Assembly (NCBI RefSeq): GCF_965638725.1
Contig: NC_134970.1
Location: 4,779,001 to 4,843,000, forward strand
DNA: 64,000 nt
Origin: Aptenodytes patagonicus
Taxonomy: Eukaryota > Chordata > Aves > Sphenisciformes > Spheniscidae
Reading direction: 5' to 3'
Shown: positions 39,143 through 47,855 of the stretch, one piece after another
Position numbering within the stretch: the stretch's first letter is position 1
Layout: every line of letters begins with the position of its first letter
Notes under the pieces: generated by a model
Seen by the model: only the letters and a program-made list of their open reading frames with translations
The model's database searches: none
Told to the model about the DNA's origin: nothing
Position numbers and translations under genes: made by a program

Positions 39143-39627
39143 CTCGCGGCGCTACGCAAACGAGGCGGCGCAAAGCCTGCCGGGGCCGGGGTGCTGGCGC
39201 GGGGCCCGGCCCGGCCCGGCGGGGCCTTCCCAGCAATTCCCCCCCCGTGTCGGCCCCGCCGGGGCCCGGCCCGGCGGCTCCGCGGCCGGTAGCACCGATA
39301 CTTCCCCTGAAGGCGATAAAAGGTCGCGGGTCCTCGCCCCGCCAGCACCGGGGGGGACCCAGCCCAGCCCAGCGCGACGCCGGCTACGCGTTGATGTGTT
39401 TAACGTAAATAAACGCTCACTGGGTTTTAACGCAGGCCTGCTGCGTCACGCGGAGGGTTTTCCTTCCCAAGCGCGGTCCCGGGCCGGGGAGCCGCCTCCC
39501 GCCGCGGCGTGTGCCCGGCAAGCAGCGCCGCGGCCCCGGGCCCCGCTCCAGAGGGAACCAGGAGCAGCAGAGGCCTCGCCGGGAGCGGGGCGGGGGGGGG
39601 GGGTGTCGTGATCACGGCGCCCAGCTC

Positions 39628-39633
39628 TGACGT
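39628..39633 (+). promoter_or_regulatory. CRE-type TGACGT(AG)
   Basis: TGACGTAG about 250 nt upstream of the SNRPC start codon, close to a 10-bp palindrome CGTGATCACG at 39607-39616. Confidence 0.5.
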
Positions 39634-39843
39634 AGGCTCGCAGGCGGATAAGCTGTGGCGTGACGGGAGAAGCGACCGAGGGGAGCGGCGGAGGCCCCGC
39701 CTGTGAGGCGGGAAAAGCGAAGCCCGCCCGCAGCCTCCTTTGCCCCTCGCGGGCCGCCGTCGAGCGCCGAGCCCGCCCCGCCCCGCCGTTCTACGGGAGG
39801 CGCCGGAGGTCAAGCGGCGGAAGGTGTCGCTGCGCGAGTGCGT

Positions 39844-39853
39844 CACTTCCTGG
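39844..39853 (-). promoter_or_regulatory. SNRPC: ETS-type site CACTTCCTGG near the SNRPC start
   Basis: ETS core GGAA on the minus strand (CCAGGAAGTG), 30 nt before the ATG and probably near the TSS, as is common in housekeeping CpG promoters. A CRE-like TGCGTCA overlaps its 5' side. Confidence 0.5.
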
Positions 39854-39883
39854 CGGCGCCGGTGGCGGGGCGCGGGGAGCACC

Positions 39884-39891
39884 ATGCCCAA
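39884..39891 (+). CDS. SNRPC: SNRPC coding exon 1 (8 nt)
   Basis: ATG CCC AA then donor GTGAGC. Encodes Met-Pro and two bases of Lys3. Start context CACCATGC. Without the splice the frame meets TGA immediately. Confidence 0.95.
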
Positions 39892-42800
39892 GTGAGCGCG
39901 GCTTCGGCGGGCTCCGGTGCTGAGGGGGCGGCGGCGGGAGGCAGGGCCTGGGCCTGGGGCCGGGGCCGGGGGTGGGAGCCGGGGCGAGGGGCCGCCCGGG
40001 CCCGGCGGGGAAGGGGGGGGGGGGGGGGGGAGGGGGAGGGGTGGCCGTTCGTCCCCGGGCAGGGTTCGGTGTCCCCGGCGGGGCGGTCGGTGTTGGTTCA
40101 GGCCTCGGGGGGCGCGGAAGGGGCGCGGGCAGGCCGAGCCCTGGGCGCTCGTTCGGTGCAGCGCCTCTTCCTCCGGGCGCAGCCGCGGGGCCGGCGTCGG
40201 GGGTCGCGTTTCAACGCTGGCGGCGCAAAGTGATTTCTTAATAGCAAGAGGTTTCCCTCTTCAGGTTTTATTGCGATTACTGCGACACGTACCTCACCCA
40301 CGACTCGGTAAGTACCAAACCTTCCGCGGTAATTTCTCCGTCGTATCAAGAGGGTTAAAAGAAAACTTACCCAGGCTGAAAGCGGGTTGCTTGAAATATT
40401 GTGGCGCCCTACTCGTCCTCTCCCGCTTCTTTGCAAAAAAGAACGAGAACGGGAGGAGTTTGAATGTCAGCAGCGCTCAGCGGTCAAGGGCAGCCGACGC
40501 TCGTGGCTGCCGAGGAGCGTTGCGGTCAGTTGGTAAGGGAGGGCGGGCTGGCTGCCTGGGCAGCCTCCTCTGCTTAAACTGGAGTCTGGAGGCTTACACG
40601 TAAAGGTTTCGCACGTCACCCGTCCTCTGACCGGGCACAGAAACCAACCTGTTTCATACTGCTAAGTTGCATACGTTTAAAATCGTACAACAGTTCCCAG
40701 TAAACTTTGGTTTTATGTGGTGTTACGTAAGCCTTGGGTTTCCGTGGTCTTTCTCAGCCCTCCGTGAGAAAAACCCACTGCAGTGGCCGAAAACACAAAG
40801 AGAATGTGAAAGACTACTATCAAAAATGGATGGAGGAACAAGCTCAGAGCCTGATTGACAAAACAAGTAAGGCTAATCCTTCTGTGACCCCGGGTTGCTT
40901 TCCCGTTACTTCCCCTGACTTTCCTCTGGCTGCTTTTCTTCTGTTCTTCCATGCTGATTCTTCCTCGCTTCCCCGGTGAGTCTTTGCTCCGTGAATCAGG
41001 AGCGAAAACTTCGCTTAGAATCTGAATCTGGAACTCGTCAGAGCGTGGGCTTCCGCGTAAGAGACGAGGGCTCTGCCCGAGGGGTGGTTGCAAGCAGGCA
41101 CCTACTGCTCTACTGTGGTTGAGAGGGCTGTAGGTACCGCCGCCTTTGGCACTGCTAGTGATGTCATACAAGGTCTCATCACACATTTTTGCTTTTTGGT
41201 AGTGGCACGGTTATGTAGAGAGCATGAATAAGAAATCCAAAAGATAGGAAAATGGACGCTGAAGTGTATGGATTTTTGCATTTTTAAAAAAAAAAAAAGC
41301 TCTAGTTGCTTGCCCTCAGTTCTCTAGGGATATTGATTTTTTTTGTCCTCTCTTGCTATCAAAAGCTTGAATAAAGCGTGAAGAGTTTCCTCTGTCAGTT
41401 TATAGGGTTCTTTTCCTCTCGCTTGTCCTCTGAATAATGGTTCTTTCCTCTCTCCAAAGAAATACAAATGCCAGATTAACTTTCTGGCAACTTTCTTTAG
41501 ATCATAGAATCGTAGAATCTCTCGAGTTGGAAGGGACCCGTAGGGATCATCGAGTCCAACTCCCTGCTCCTCGCAGGACGACCTAAAACTAAACCGTATG
41601 ACTAAGAGCGTCGTCCAGATGCTCCTTGAACTCAGACAGGCTCGGTGCCGTGATCTACTTCCCCGCGAGCCTGTTCCAGCCTTCCGACCGCCCTCTCAGC
41701 CTCTTCCTAACGTCCAATCTGAACTTCCCCTGAGGCAGCTTCATTCCGTTTCCTTGTGTCCATTTTCCTCGTGACGCTTCCAACTCTCGCATCTTTTGCC
41801 TTCCTTCTAGTTGATTCCAGTCTTTTGAATTTCTTCTTTTCCCTTCCACATAAGATGTTTTTCATGCTTTTTGTCACCTACCTCAGTCACTGCCTTATTA
41901 CCATTTTCAAGACAGCATGTCTTTACCCAGTGATCCCAGGTGAAAGCTGCAGCTGCAAATCACGTGATGCATTTTCTCTACCGTCCGCCTTCCTGTTAGG
42001 TGTGTGAAACTCATCAAGGAGCTCTCTAGTCTCGGCTGGAGTAATGACTGTAATAATTGTCTTCAAGGATATCAGGTCCTTCCGCCATGACAAGCAGCAT
42101 AAACCAGGGATTTGTTCCAGAGTTAGAACAACTGAGCGCGCAGCATGACATGAAGTATGCTCTGACCGCGTGGCATGAGAAGGAGGATTGACGCAGGAGC
42201 TTCCTCAGCCTAGTAACTGGTTTTTCTCCTGGGATTCTTTCTTTCCTTTTTTTTTTTTTCTTTTCCCCCCCAATGTAGCGGCTGCATTTCAGCAAGGGAA
42301 AATCCCACCGACACCTTTCTCGGCACCACCGCCCGCGGGAGCCATGATACCACCTCCCCCCAGCATCCGTAAGTCTGAACTGGACAGGTTTTGACTGGGG
42401 TGGCAGCCCTCGTTAGCGATGTTGCATGTTTCCTGGACTTGTAAAGAAAAGTCCTTTTAGCTTGAAATCAAGCTAAGACATTTTGAGCTCGTGAATACCG
42501 AAATGTAAGAGAATGCTTTGTGAGAGTGTTTCAGCCACCATCTTAATCTTTAGTTTGTCTGGTTTTAGTAATGTTGAGTACGTTAACAGAAACACGTGCC
42601 TCCTCACTACTTGCTAGCTGCAGTGTAGCTAGCTTCATGAAAACTTCCAGCACGGGGTTTGGTTTTGGGTTGGGTTGGTTTTTTTTAATGGAATAGGATT
42701 GATAACCTCCTTTTGCACTTCAGCTGGCAAACGGCTGAGATCCTTTCCTGCTTAGAGTCCAGCTGTTGGAAGTGGTAGTCGTCTGCATTAGGTATGCAAA

Positions 42801-44517
42801 GTTGGAAATAAACAGCTAGCATATTCTTCCCCCGGCTCACTTTTTGGCACCTGAAGTCAGAGTTGAAACTGAAAACGAAGGCAGGCAGCTGTAAAGCAAA
42901 TCTGAGACACCTTAATTACTCAAATGTCCTGTAAAGTTTAAGAACTGCTTTGCGTTGATGAATGTGAAAGCAGCCAGATGCGTAACCAATCTCTGTATGT
43001 GTTCAGCTGGCCCCCCGCGGCCTGGCATGATGCCGGCCCCTCATATGGGTGGACCGCCAATGATGCCAATGATGGGCCCCCCCCCACCAGGAATGATGCC
43101 GGTTGGACCCGGTAAGTCTTGGAGACAGGTCAGTCTGTAACTGAGGTACCGGGTGGCCTGGCGTGCAGGATGTTTGGGTTATGTTTCCTGCCTCGCTGGG
43201 CAGTAGAGAGTTGCGAAAGGAGCTCGGCGGAAAACGTGAAGCAGCTGCAGTACTTGGGCGCTAGACGTAGCGATGCGCTCTAGTTTATAGCTTGCGTCGC
43301 TCCAGACGTCGTATTGGAGGCAGCGTGGGTGGACAGCCCCAAGCGTCCCGCTGTGGAAGTGTTTCGGTTTGCGTGTGCTCTGTACGCACGTTTGCTGATC
43401 CATTATCTCTGCATGGTGAGGCATACAGCAGTCTTACCACTGCTAATTAAAGTTCCTTTACTGCTTGTTGAGAGTACTTACTAGCACAACTGAAATTATC
43501 GCTCTGGTAAATTGTAGCTTTTCTACCTCTAGTCTTAGCAGTACAATCTTTAATTGTTTAGCAATTCTGTTTTTGCACAGGGGGTACATTTCAGCACTAA
43601 CTGAATTTTATTGTTTAAAATGTCTCAAGATAATGTGTTCCAGAGAAACGACGTGCCTTTAAAAGTCTTTTTTTTCAGAACTGTAAAGGCAAACTAAAAT
43701 GTCTTGATTCATTCCGCTTTTGAGCTTACTGGCATTTGAAGAATTCTCAGGGGACGTCTTACTGAAGCCATTACTGGAACAAATGTGAAGGAATACGCGC
43801 AGGGGCACTAGAATTAGTGAAGTGTCTTTGCAATTATTGTCTTGCTTGGTAGAAACTGTTCTTTAAGTGTTTTTTAAAGGCACAAGATACGTGCATCATC
43901 TGCGATATTAAGCAGCATGGTCGCTGCCTGAAAATAAATGGAGAAGTTGGACGGAAACCGTTATTTCAGTGCTTTTTAGTAGAGCACCTGTTTTCCTTTG
44001 GTAATGCTGTTACCCAGCTGTAAGCGGCACGCCAGTCTTATTCCAAACACACTTAACGGGAGAATTTCACGTTTTTTTTCCAAATGAACTTTCCAATTCG
44101 GTAGCTATTTCCTTGAACCACTCTTTTGAGTGGTCGAAAATAATTTATCGGTGAATGTTGTCGAAAGTGGGCGTATAACCCAGGAACTTGGGTCTTCCTC
44201 TGCTAATGGCTAATATCCTTCAGGGGGGAAATGCAGTCCGTCTCGGCCAGCTTCCAGATCAAAGCTTACAGACTTGTAAACTGAAAGTTCCCTGGAGGGT
44301 GGGGGAGAGAGAACCTGCGCACTGTATTGATGTGGCTCGGCGGTTGCTACTCCCGAGGGCTCTTCTCTCATGTCCTTCCTTTCCCCTTCTAGCTCCAGGG
44401 ATGAGGCCGCCGATGGGAGGACACATGCCGATGATGCCGGGGCCCCCAATGATGAGACCGCCCTCCAGACCCATGATGGTGCCAACCAGGCCGGGAATGA
44501 CCCGTCCAGACAGATAA
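39884..44517 (+). CDS. SNRPC: SNRPC (U1-C), whole coding span, six exons
   Basis: U1-C is a core protein of the U1 snRNP and helps U1 recognise 5' splice sites in the nucleus. Six exons (8+43+109+90+105+125 nt) with GT-AG borders join in frame to exactly 159 residues, the length of the mammalian protein. The N-terminus [16 protein letters not shown] contains the U1-type C2H2 zinc finger with Cys6, Cys9, His24 and His30. It is followed by a basic helix region ([13 protein letters not shown]). From about residue 63 on the protein is Pro/Gly/Met-rich with [15 protein letters not shown]-type repeats and ends TRPDR. The only changes I noticed against mammals (from memory) are conservative, such as Ile83 and Ser for Ala near the C-terminus. 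ILRUN lies head to head upstream and UHRF1BP1 follows in the same direction. Confidence 0.98.
39892..40264 (+). other. SNRPC: SNRPC intron 1
   Basis: 373-nt GC-rich intron inside the CpG island, containing an 18-base G run at 40013-40030. Nothing else supported. Confidence 0.9.
40013..40030 (+). repeat. G18 homopolymer run
   Basis: Eighteen consecutive G followed by AGGGGGAGGGG; candidate G-quadruplex in the first SNRPC intron. Confidence 0.9.
40265..40307 (+). CDS. SNRPC: SNRPC coding exon 2
   Basis: Acceptor CTTCAG|GTTTTATTGC and donor GACTCG|GTAAGT. 43 nt; encodes the first zinc-finger half [14 protein letters not shown]. Confidence 0.96.
40308..40757 (+). other. SNRPC: SNRPC intron 2
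   Basis: 450-nt intron; no repeat or RNA gene recognised. Confidence 0.9.
40758..40866 (+). CDS. SNRPC: SNRPC coding exon 3
   Basis: Acceptor TTTCTCAG|CCCTCC and donor ACAA|GTAAGG. 109 nt; encodes [13 protein letters not shown] (second zinc-finger half) through SLIDKT. Confidence 0.97.
40867..42278 (+). other. SNRPC: SNRPC intron 3
   Basis: 1.4 kb intron carrying an antisense CR1 3' fragment (41501-41765) and ending in a T-rich polypyrimidine tract. Confidence 0.9.
41501..41765 (-). mobile_element. CR1 LINE 3' fragment, antisense in SNRPC intron 3
   Basis: The plus strand begins ATCATAGAATCGTAGAATCT, the reverse complement of the CR1 ATTCTAYGA 3' terminus, and continues with GTTGGAAGGGACCC and GAGTCCAACTCCCTGCTC. 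The reverse complement still encodes CR1-pol-like FRLDVRK and WNRLAG pieces. About 265 bp, 5'-truncated, non-functional. Confidence 0.92.
42279..42368 (+). CDS. SNRPC: SNRPC coding exon 4
   Basis: Acceptor after a long polypyrimidine tract (AATGTAG|CGGCTGC) and donor ATCC|GTAAGT. 90 nt; encodes [18 protein letters not shown] through PPPPSI. Confidence 0.97.
42369..43006 (+). other. SNRPC: SNRPC intron 4
   Basis: 638-nt intron with a T/G tract at 42656-42689; nothing else recognised. Confidence 0.9.
43007..43111 (+). CDS. SNRPC: SNRPC coding exon 5
   Basis: Acceptor GTGTTCAG|CTGGCC and donor CCCG|GTAAGT. 105 nt; Pro/Met/Gly-rich segment [16 protein letters not shown] through GMMPVGP. Confidence 0.97.
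43112..44392 (+). other. SNRPC: SNRPC intron 5
   Basis: 1.28 kb intron; no element recognised. Confidence 0.9.
44393..44517 (+). CDS. SNRPC: SNRPC terminal coding exon 6
   Basis: Acceptor CCCTTCTAG|CTCCAGGG; 125 nt ending in TAA at 44515-44517. Encodes [15 protein letters not shown] through GMTRPDR. Confidence 0.97.
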
Positions 44518-44795
44518 AGGTGGAAATGGAGCTACCTTTTCTTGTTCGTTTTACCATCTTCCGTATGATAAAATACCATAGACCTGTGTCCCTCGGATTT
44601 TGTACTAAAACAGTGTGTAGGGGAAATCTGCTGTTACTTCAGACTGCAGACGGTTTGACCTAGATGCACACTGGACTGATGCTTTTGTACCTGGTCTGGG
44701 TTTTTTGGTGGGTTTTTTGTTTGGTTGGTTGGTTTTCCCCCCCTGCCGTTGAATTGTAAAACACAACAATAAAACATTGATGTTGGTTTACGTAT
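44518..44795 (+). other. SNRPC: SNRPC 3' UTR
   Basis: Runs from the stop codon to just past the polyA signal; includes a T/G-rich tract at 44699-44742. The exact cleavage site is inferred. Confidence 0.75.
44768..44773 (+). terminator. SNRPC: SNRPC polyadenylation signal AATAAA
   Basis: Canonical AATAAA 250 nt after the stop, followed within 50 nt by a GT-rich stretch (CTGTGCGTGGGTTTTC). Confidence 0.85.
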
Positions 44796-45738
44796 GGAGA
44801 ATCTGAGCCTTACTCTGTGCGTGGGTTTTCTGCCTGGCAGAAAGAGACGTCGGTTTTCTTTGCTCCCTCTCTACCTGTCTTGCACAGAATTTTTTAGGGT
44901 TTGGTTTTTTTTTTTTCCCCTTAGTTCTTTGGTAATCTCATTTTTCATGTCATACCCCTAGAGAGATGTTTTACTACCTGCATTTTGAATTCTTGTTTCA
45001 AAACAACAAGTATGTGTGGTTTTAGTTAAAAACAGAAAAGGTGACATCAGGAAAGCCTGCAGTGATGTCCCTAACTGGGGAGACTGCAACATTAAGTGAC
45101 TTTACTAGCACAAAATAGGTTGAATTTAACAAGATGTTGATTCTCCACTGAGGGAAGCAAAGAGACGCTGTTAAAAGGCTACTTCTTACAGCAGTTGTTT
45201 TGATGCTGCCGAACATATTTCTGCTGTTCCATTGCTACTGGGGCATTTGTGTGGACGCATTTAATTACGTTGTTGGAGTTGCTGAGTCAGTAGTTATTAA
45301 CGCTCTGTTCCCTTCTTGGCATGAAGGGATGTGTCGCTGAAGATGTGTCCCAGGCCCTTTAGATTACTAAAAGGATTTTGCTTTTGATGAGCCGTACATC
45401 ATGCAGGTGCACAATTCCAATTGAATTAAAAGAATTTATTCTGTTTGCATTACCGGCTGCTCTGTGCATGTCGCTTGTCGTCCATTTCAGTCTGCAGAAC
45501 TGTCCAACTCATTCTTGACATATTTGCATCTAATAGGAAAGCGTGGCGGTGATATGCATCTGAGAAGAAAGTGTTTGGTTAGCAGAGCTGCCAGGGCTCC
45601 TTTTCCGAGTTGCTCTCCGCTATGGGACAGGACAGTCCAGTCGTTTAGAGGAGATTATATTTTTAGGAGCCTGTGTGCTTTCAACAGTCTCCTGTAAAGA
45701 ACACGGTGTAGTTGAGATACATAAATATTTCAATTGAG
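44796..45738. other. Intergenic, nothing recognised
   Basis: AT-rich sequence between the SNRPC polyA site and the CR1 copy; contains a T-rich tract near 44896-44920. Confidence 0.7.
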
Positions 45739-46415
45739 GTATTAAATATCTGGGGGTGCTGGTCGACAGCCGGCTGAACGTGAGCCGGCAGTGTGCCCAG
45801 GTAGCCAAGAAGGCCAATGGCATCCTGGCCTGTATCAGAAATAGTGTGGCCAGTAGGAGTAGGGAAGTGATCGTCCCCCTGTACTCGGCACTGGTGAGGC
45901 CGCACCTCGAACACTGTGTTCAGTTTTGGGCCCCTCACTACAAGAAGGACGTCGAGGTGCTGGAGCGTGTCCAGAGAAGGGCAACGAGGCTGGTGAGGGG
46001 TCTGGAGCACAAGTCTGATGAGGAGCGGCTGAGGGAACTGGGGTTGTTTAGCCTGGAGAAAAGGAGGCTGAGGGGAGACCTCATCGCTCTCTACAACCAC
46101 CTGAAAGGAGGTTGTAGCGAGGTGGGGGTCGGTCTCTTCTCCCAAGTAACAAGCGACAGGACGAGAGGAAACGGCCTCAAGTTGTGCCAGGGGAGGTTTA
46201 GATTGGACGTGAGGAAAAATGTCTTTACTGAAAGAGTGGTTAAACATTGGAACAGGCTGCCCAGGGAAGGGGTTGAGTCCCCATCCCTGGAAGTATTTAA
46301 AAGACGTGTAGATGAGGCGCTTAGGGACATGGTTTAGTGGACATGGTGGTGTTGGGTCGACGGTTGGACTCGATGATCTTAGAGGTCTTTTCCAACCTTA
46401 ATGATTCTATGATTT
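45739..46415 (+). mobile_element. CR1 LINE, 5'-truncated, with intact reverse-transcriptase C-terminus
   Basis: An uninterrupted frame from about 45740 to the TAG at 46335 encodes the CR1 pol C-terminal part. It includes [41 protein letters not shown] and HWNRLP motifs. The 3' tail reads CTTAATGATTCTATGATT. About 680 bp. The unbroken frame suggests a fairly recent insertion, but it is heavily 5'-truncated and cannot move by itself. No clear target-site duplication was seen. Confidence 0.95.
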
Positions 46416-47439
46416 AATTCCTCAATACTTAATAGCCGTGCTCAGCAAACATTGAGGCAAAAGTTAGAGGGCGTTTCTACGATAAACCATGCTAGGAGTA
46501 GACTTCTGCAGCATGCAGCACTTGGGCTGGACTGGCGCTGCGGGGCTGCCGCGCCGATGCAGCGGATCCCGCTGCTCTTGAGTTTCCCGCGTCTGACAGC
46601 AAAGGGATGGCGGTGCAGCTTCACCTCCCACCTGGGGTTCCGCAAGCATCAGGCACCCAGTAGACTGCAAGGAGCTGAAATGGCTGTACCGGTGCTTATC
46701 TTGGAAGGGGAATGTGTCTCCCCGATCAATAATCCGAGCGTTTTTCAGCTTTACATTGAAGCTGGATTGCTTTTACATCAAACATACAACACACACCGTC
46801 AATGCATATTAATAACTTTTTCCCGGGGGGAGGGAAATAGGCAGGAATTAGTGACGATCAGCACTGGGCTTTGATAAAAGTTCAGGGCTTGTATGCCACT
46901 TGAGTTCCCCCGCCTGCTGTCAGGTTAAAACAGAACGTACTCAGCGAAGTACAAAGCACGTGGTTTTCTCGTGAGGGAGCTGATAAAGGCGTGACTGATC
47001 AGCCTGAGGCTCCAGCGGGTACGCCGTACTTGCAGGACAGCGTAAGCGTTTATGTGGGGTTCCCTGGGCTGAGCGTAGCCTTGAAAGCGGAACGCTCCCT
47101 TGTAATCCAAGCCGAAATCTCGCACAGGGTGTGAGACGCTCTAGTTCACTGTCACCCATCAAAGAGCTACAATACAAACATAGCACAGAAACTGCTTGAA
47201 ACCGAGATGGTTTTTTCTTCCTTCAGCAGCCTCACTGGTGACGTTGTTTTCTATTTAACATTTTATTTCTGTAGTGCGAGCGCCTCTTTTAAAAAAACCT
47301 TATTTTTGCCTGGCCTGGGATGGTCTTTGGAAGGGAGCTGTAGAAAGAAGAGGTGCGAAACTGAGCTGGTTTGTGTCTCCTGGGTTTTCGCCTGCAGCTC
47401 CGAGGCTGTGACTCACCGACGTTATTTCACGGAGGCGAA
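46416..47439. other. Intergenic sequence upstream of UHRF1BP1, no gene recognised
   Basis: Mixed-composition DNA between the CR1 and the UHRF1BP1 CpG island; overlapping short frames only. Confidence 0.65.
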
Positions 47440-47599
47440 AGCGGGTAATCAGAGGCAGCCCGACACCGCCGGCACCCTCACCTACCGCCTTCCCCTTCGT
47501 GCTTCCTGCGTTGCCTTTAGCTCTCGGCGCGCAGCGCTGCACCGCGGGGGAGGGACGATTCGGGCCGCAGCCCTGCCCGTGGCGGGGGGGGGGGGGTGT

Positions 47600-47643
47600 C
47601 CGTCCGTCCCTCCGTCCGTCCCTCCGTCCGTCCCTCCGTCCCG
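47600..47643 (+). repeat. 12-bp tandem repeat (CGTCCGTCCCTC)n
   Basis: About 3.5 units preceded by a G run of 14 (47584-47596); lies about 170 nt before the start codon. Confidence 0.9.
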
Positions 47644-47740
47644 TGGGGCCGCCCCCTCCGCGCACACGCGTGGAGTGCGGCTGCGGCGCGCGCGGGGGCC
47701 GCCAGGGGGCGCGGCGGGGCGAGGCGGGGCGGGGCGGGAG

Positions 47741-47761
47741 GCGGCGGCGGCGGCGGCGGCG
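47741..47761 (+). repeat. UHRF1BP1: (GCG)7 trinucleotide repeat in probable UHRF1BP1 5' UTR
   Basis: Seven GCG units directly before the upstream ATG at 47767. Confidence 0.85.
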
Positions 47762-47766
47762 CCGCG

Positions 47767-47793
47767 ATGGGGTCCCGGCGCCCGCGGCCCTGA
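47767..47793 (+). promoter_or_regulatory. UHRF1BP1: Upstream ORF of 8 codons before UHRF1BP1
   Basis: ATG in strong context (GCGATGG) reads MGSRRPRP then TGA and ends 18 nt before the main start. If present in the mRNA it should lower translation of the main frame. Confidence 0.5.
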
Positions 47794-47811
47794 GCCCCGC
47801 CGCCCCGCGGC

Positions 47812-47855
47812 ATGGCCGGCATCATCAAGAAGCAGATCCTGAAGCACCTCTCCCG
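47812..47855 (+). CDS. UHRF1BP1: UHRF1BP1 coding exon 1
   Basis: Start context GCGGCATGGCC; encodes 14 residues plus two bases of Arg15; donor TCCCG|GTGAGG. Confidence 0.95.

Larger units (their letters stand above)
37800..40250. promoter_or_regulatory. CpG island / bidirectional ILRUN-SNRPC promoter region
   Basis: About 2.4 kb of very high GC and CpG density spans ILRUN exon 1 and SNRPC exon 1, whose start codons diverge 1.29 kb apart. GC boxes (GGGCGG) recur throughout. The interval also carries octamers, a CArG box, CRE-type motifs and an inverted repeat listed separately. Its head-to-head position makes shared regulation of both genes likely, but this is inferred. Confidence 0.85.

Noticed and set aside
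41655-41849. 64-codon minus frame in SNRPC intron 3 as a gene
   Set aside because: Its FRLDVRK and WNRLAG pieces show it is the CR1 fragment.
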